Shown here piece after piece: positions 52,894 through 55,470 of a stretch of DNA of 55,470 nucleotides. The first letter of the stretch is position 1; each line of letters opens with the position of its first letter. The notes under the pieces were generated by a model. It ran no database searches. It saw only the letters and a list, made by a program, of their open reading frames with translations, and had not been told where the DNA came from. Source of the DNA: an uncultured Erysipelotrichaceae bacterium (lineage in GTDB: Bacteria; Bacillota_I; Bacilli_A; RF39; UBA660); the NCBI GenBank assembly GCA_902798815.1, contig CADBYH010000008.1:1-55470 (forward strand). Reading direction: 5' to 3'. Made by a program: the position numbers and the translations under genes.

Positions 52894-52916
52894 TCAAAAT
52901 TATTTTGAAATTTCAA
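52888..52916 (-). promoter_or_regulatory. Promoter of the gpx redox operon
   Basis: On the minus strand TTGAAA (52916..52911), a 17-base spacer and TACAAT (52893..52888). Its -10 is part of the operator. Confidence 0.8.
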
Positions 52917-52958
52917 TACTGAAAAATTTAAAAAGTTGTTTATTTTCTTTTTAAGTAC

Positions 52959-53061
52959 AAAAAAAAACAGTCTTCCGACTAGTCATTTACAAATGGAGCC
53001 GTAGTTGAGTGAGTACACAACTTTTTCTCACATGAGGATGATATATAAATCATCCATTTCT
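52959..53061 (-). ncRNA. Candidate pseudoknotted small RNA
   Basis: A roughly 103-base minus-strand transcript is predicted from an extended -10 (TGGTATAAT, 53076..53068) to a small hairpin (AGTC-GGAA-GACT, 52980..52969) and a run of nine U. Between them lie a stem GGATGAT/ATCATCC (53055..53049 and 53042..53036), and an H-type pseudoknot: GTGAG (53031..53027) with CTCAC (53013..53009), and AGTTG (53022..53018) with CAACT (53007..53003). AAATGG (53059..53054) can also pair with CCATTT (52996..52991). I do not recognise a named RNA class. It could be an independent small RNA or a riboswitch ahead of gpx. Confidence 0.55.
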
Positions 53062-53067
53062 ATAAAC

Positions 53068-53076
53068 ATTATACCA
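53068..53076 (-). promoter_or_regulatory. Extended -10 of the candidate small RNA
   Basis: TGGTATAAT on the minus strand; the -35 region is weak. The same TATGGTATAAT on the plus strand near 53121-53131 would serve the downstream membrane-protein gene. Confidence 0.5.
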
Positions 53077-53171
53077 TAAATTTAAGAATATGAAAGTATA
53101 ATACTCTTTTTTATGATACTTATGGTATAATTATTAATAGATAATATTCTTTGTTATTGTGAGGTGAAGTT

Positions 53172-54176
53172 ATGATAAAGGAAAATAATAAGGAAGATAA
53201 TATTTTTAAATCAAAGTTTTTTCTAAAACTATTCGGTATTCCAGCCGGTATTTGGATTATTCTATCATTAATTTCTATGACAGACCAATCTGATCCAGAA
53301 CCTATGACTTGGGGAGAATCTATTGTTTCAGATTTAATAATTTTAGGTATTTGGTTTGGTATATCATTTTTAATAGCAAAACATCATAAAAAGAAAGAAG
53401 AAAAAGAAGAAGTAAAAAAAGGAAGAACGCCTGAAAAGAAATGGGAAGAAAAAACTACTTTTAAGAAAATTAGATTTCCTTTGATAATGAGCATAATAAC
53501 ATTTTTAATTGGAATATTTTTATCATACGATTCAATTGGTTTTCCAATCAAAGCACAATTAATAATATTTTTGGCTGCATTTATTCCATGTATTTTATTT
53601 TTAATATTCTTATTTGTAATTTATAAAAACAAAGAAAAACAAAAAGTTTATTCTGTATTTAAAACAATTTCAATAGTTATAACTTGTTTATTGCTATTTT
53701 ATTACTTTATAACATTGTTTGTTATTGCGATTACTGAAGCAACTAATCCTATGACAAATTCTAAATATTATAGTTACCATATATTTATTACACCAGGATT
53801 AAAAGATACATTCCCAAATAAAATACCTAAAAATGTCGAAAATGTTTCATTTTATTATGCACCAGGAGTATTGCAAGGTGGAACAAGATATACTTTATAT
53901 TATGTTGATAAAAAAATGACACTTGATGAATTTGATAAAAAATATAAGAAAAAAGCAGAATGGATAGGACACAAAAATGATTATAAAGATAAACCAGGTT
54001 TATTAAGTGGGGCATTTTATACTACACCTTCTGAATATAAGAATGAAAATGATTATACTATATATTTAATATATGGTAGATGTTATAAACCAGATTCTTG
54101 TAATCATGGGGATTTTAAAATAGCTGCTTTTAATGATAAAACACATGAAGTTATTTATAGTGCAGAAAGTTGGTAA
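53172..54176 (+). CDS. Membrane protein with C-terminal outside domain, unknown
   Basis: A 334-residue protein. Four or so membrane helices (about 18-36, 49-64, 96-115, 122-145 and 165-190) are interrupted by a Lys/Glu-rich cytoplasmic loop (AKHHKKKEEKEEVKKG). The C-terminal 140 residues are beta-rich (SKYYSYHIFITPGL, VENVSFYYAPGVLQGGTRYT) and should be outside; two cysteines lie close (GRCYKPDSCNHGDF). No family recognised. The ATG follows GAGGTG. Confidence 0.65.
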   Translation: MIKENNKEDNIFKSKFFLKLFGIPAGIWIILSLISMTDQSDPEPMTWGESIVSDLIILGIWFGISFLIAKHHKKKEEKEEVKKGRTPEKKWEEKTTFKKIRFPLIMSIITFLIGIFLSYDSIGFPIKAQLIIFLAAFIPCILFLIFLFVIYKNKEKQKVYSVFKTISIVITCLLLFYYFITLFVIAITEATNPMTNSKYYSYHIFITPGLKDTFPNKIPKNVENVSFYYAPGVLQGGTRYTLYYVDKKMTLDEFDKKYKKKAEWIGHKNDYKDKPGLLSGAFYTTPSEYKNENDYTIYLIYGRCYKPDSCNHGDFKIAAFNDKTHEVIYSAESW

Positions 54177-54182
54177 TGTAAA

Positions 54183-54213
54183 AAAGATGATTATAGTTCA
54201 AAATCATCTTTTT
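54183..54213 (+). terminator. Terminator of the 334-residue protein gene
   Basis: Stem AAAGATGATT/AATCATCTTT (54183-54192 with 54202-54211) and T-run. It overlaps the 3' end of the relaxase region on the other strand and is nearly identical to the hairpin at 50262. Confidence 0.8.
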
Positions 54214-55469
54214 GTTTGTCTTTTTCATTGTCCCAACCTGTAATTTTATCGAATGTTTTTTCACTAATAATTTTATTATCATACATATCACTAATAACTT
54301 CTGAATATACATCTTCTTTATCTTTTCTATTAAACATCCTCTTTAAGAAGTTGATTAATTTCTCAAATAATTGTTGTAGTTCTTGAATTTGATATTTTAA
54401 ATTAAAGTTGTCTTTTCTATATTCATTTATTTGATTTTCCTGTGTTTCTACTTTTTCACTTAAACTATCTACTCTTAATTGTAATGCATCATTACTTTCT
54501 TTTAAGTTTTTAATTCTTCTAGAATCCTGTCTAGCTTGTTTAGTAATGATGTTTAAGTTTGCTGATAATTCTTTAACATCTCTATACTCATCAGTTGTTT
54601 TATCTACTTTATCAATATAATCTTCTAATTTATTCTTTTGTTCTTTAGAAATAATAAACAAATCATCTCTTAAAGGTACTTTTTTAAGTTTGTCTATTTC
54701 TTCTTTTATATTATTAGAATCAGTTTTTAACTCTAATGAATTATTACTTATTGAATCTATTTCTTTTTGATGATTTTCAATTAGTTCTTTTGTTTCTTGG
54801 TAGTTAGTCATATCAGCTACATTGATATCTCTATTTCTACCTTTCATTTTTTGCTTTAAAGTTGCATCTAAATTATATTCTTTATTATATTCTTCAATAC
54901 ATAGAGTTCTCATTTTATCTTGTAATTGCATTAAAGAAGTTCTAGTAAATACATCAGTTTTACCAACTTGTTTACTCATACCAGTTTTACAATTATATTT
55001 TATTTTTACAATTATATTTTATTGGAACACCTACAATATGCATATGAGGACTTGTTTCATCATAATGAATAATAGCACTACATACTTTAAAGTTTGGCAT
55101 TAACAATTCTAAATCATCAACTTGTTTTGAATAAACATTGGTCATTTTATGTTTATAATTTAAATCTTTTGTATCCCAAAATTTCTTATCTCCAAGTTCA
55201 ATAATAATCTCACAAGCTAAATCGCTTTTAGAATTATCACTTACTTTTTTGAAGTAGTCATCGATTTTTCTATCTTCTCTTGTTTGTTTATTATTGTATT
55301 CTAATCTTGCTTCATCAAATTCAGTTTTATAAAAATCTTCTACATCTTTGTAAAGGGAAGTAGTACCTTTAACAATTACAATTTGTTCTTGTTCGTTGTC
55401 ATATTTTCTATAATTATGCTTATCACATTTTGATAATGTTTTAGCATTTTGTATTCCGTTATTAGTCAT
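54191..55469 (-). pseudogene. MobV/Pre-type relaxase split by a 19-bp duplication
   Basis: Two pieces: residues coded at 55469..54993 (158 codons) and 54979..54191 (262 codons). The first has the relaxase motif HYDETSPHMHIVGVPI (HxDExxPHxH, metal and DNA site) and the N-terminal MobV wording (DARLEYN-like NNKQTREDRKIDDYF). The second begins MSKQVGKTDVFTRTSLMQLQ and is the long coiled-coil C-terminal part. A duplicated 19-base unit between them shifts the frame; one copy would join VPIKYNCK to TGMSKQVGK. MobV relaxases nick plasmid DNA for mobilisation. The start ATG is at the window edge, so the true 5' end may lie beyond. Confidence 0.85.
54985..55022 (-). repeat. 19-bp exact tandem duplication in the relaxase gene
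   Basis: TTTTACAATTATATTTTAT is present twice in a row on the plus strand (54985-55003 and 55004-55022). Since 19 is not a multiple of 3 it shifts the frame and makes a stop in the relaxase. Confidence 0.95.
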
Positions 55470-55470
55470 T

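Overview
The window is about 55.5 kb of very AT-rich DNA from a low-GC Firmicutes-type chromosome. It encodes SepF and a DivIVA-domain protein, Ddl and a MurF-type ligase, lipoproteins with Gram-positive lipoboxes, an isoleucine T-box leader, a thioredoxin/OhrR/Gpx operon and strong GGAGG ribosome-binding sites. TGA is used as a stop (for example at the end of coaD and of the 46 kb ATPase gene), so this is the standard bacterial code and not the Mycoplasma code. I infer an anaerobic, probably host-associated member of the Bacilli/Erysipelotrichia/RF39-like lineages. I cannot name the species.

Layout. 0.1-5.2 kb: a minus-strand operon with a small mTERF-like protein, a 757-residue protein built from about twenty 26-residue repeats, a thioredoxin-like membrane protein, a short-chain dehydrogenase and a PLP enzyme. 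5.2-6.6 kb: a proline-rich surface-type protein and a small helical partner. 6.7-11.05 kb: an Ile T-box, a Na+/Ca2+ antiporter and a type 2 IleRS with a GIHH active-site motif. 11-13 kb: a membrane protein, DivIVA-domain protein and SepF. 13.6-22.7 kb: HerA-type ATPase, lipoprotein, PPM phosphatase, thioesterase, NagZ-type hydrolase, RluA-type synthase, degenerate HAD protein, PAP2 phosphatase, Pgi and a degenerate exonuclease-like protein. 22.7-30.4 kb: a 2541-residue cyclic beta-1,2-glucan synthase. 30.5-33.4 kb: VanY-type peptidase, lipoprotein, two WXG100-like proteins and tRNA genes (Ser, Glu, Asn, Ile on minus; Lys on plus). 33.4-41.6 kb: cell-wall genes (ddl, murF type) and a CoaE-CoaD-MBL-PHP operon. 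41.7-50.2 kb: LysR regulator, Fic/VbhA-type toxin-antitoxin operon with a palindromic operator, MtnN, HD protein, a transfer-type ATPase coupled to a Cys-rich beta-helix-like protein, AraC-type regulator, ASCH protein and Hpt. 50.6-52.9 kb: gpx-ohrR-trxA-trxB redox operon with an OhrR-like operator. 52.96-53.06 kb: a candidate pseudoknotted small RNA. 53.2-55.47 kb: an unknown membrane protein and a MobV-type relaxase broken by a 19-bp tandem duplication.

Most genes are on the minus strand in short operons ended by clear intrinsic terminators. The most unusual items are the mTERF-like 26-residue repeat array, the ATPase/Cys-rich protein pair, the GIHH-type IleRS, the structured RNA upstream of gpx, the three-gene Fic operon with its operator, and the relaxase disrupted by a precise tandem duplication. 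Family names are given from motifs read by eye; no database search was possible.
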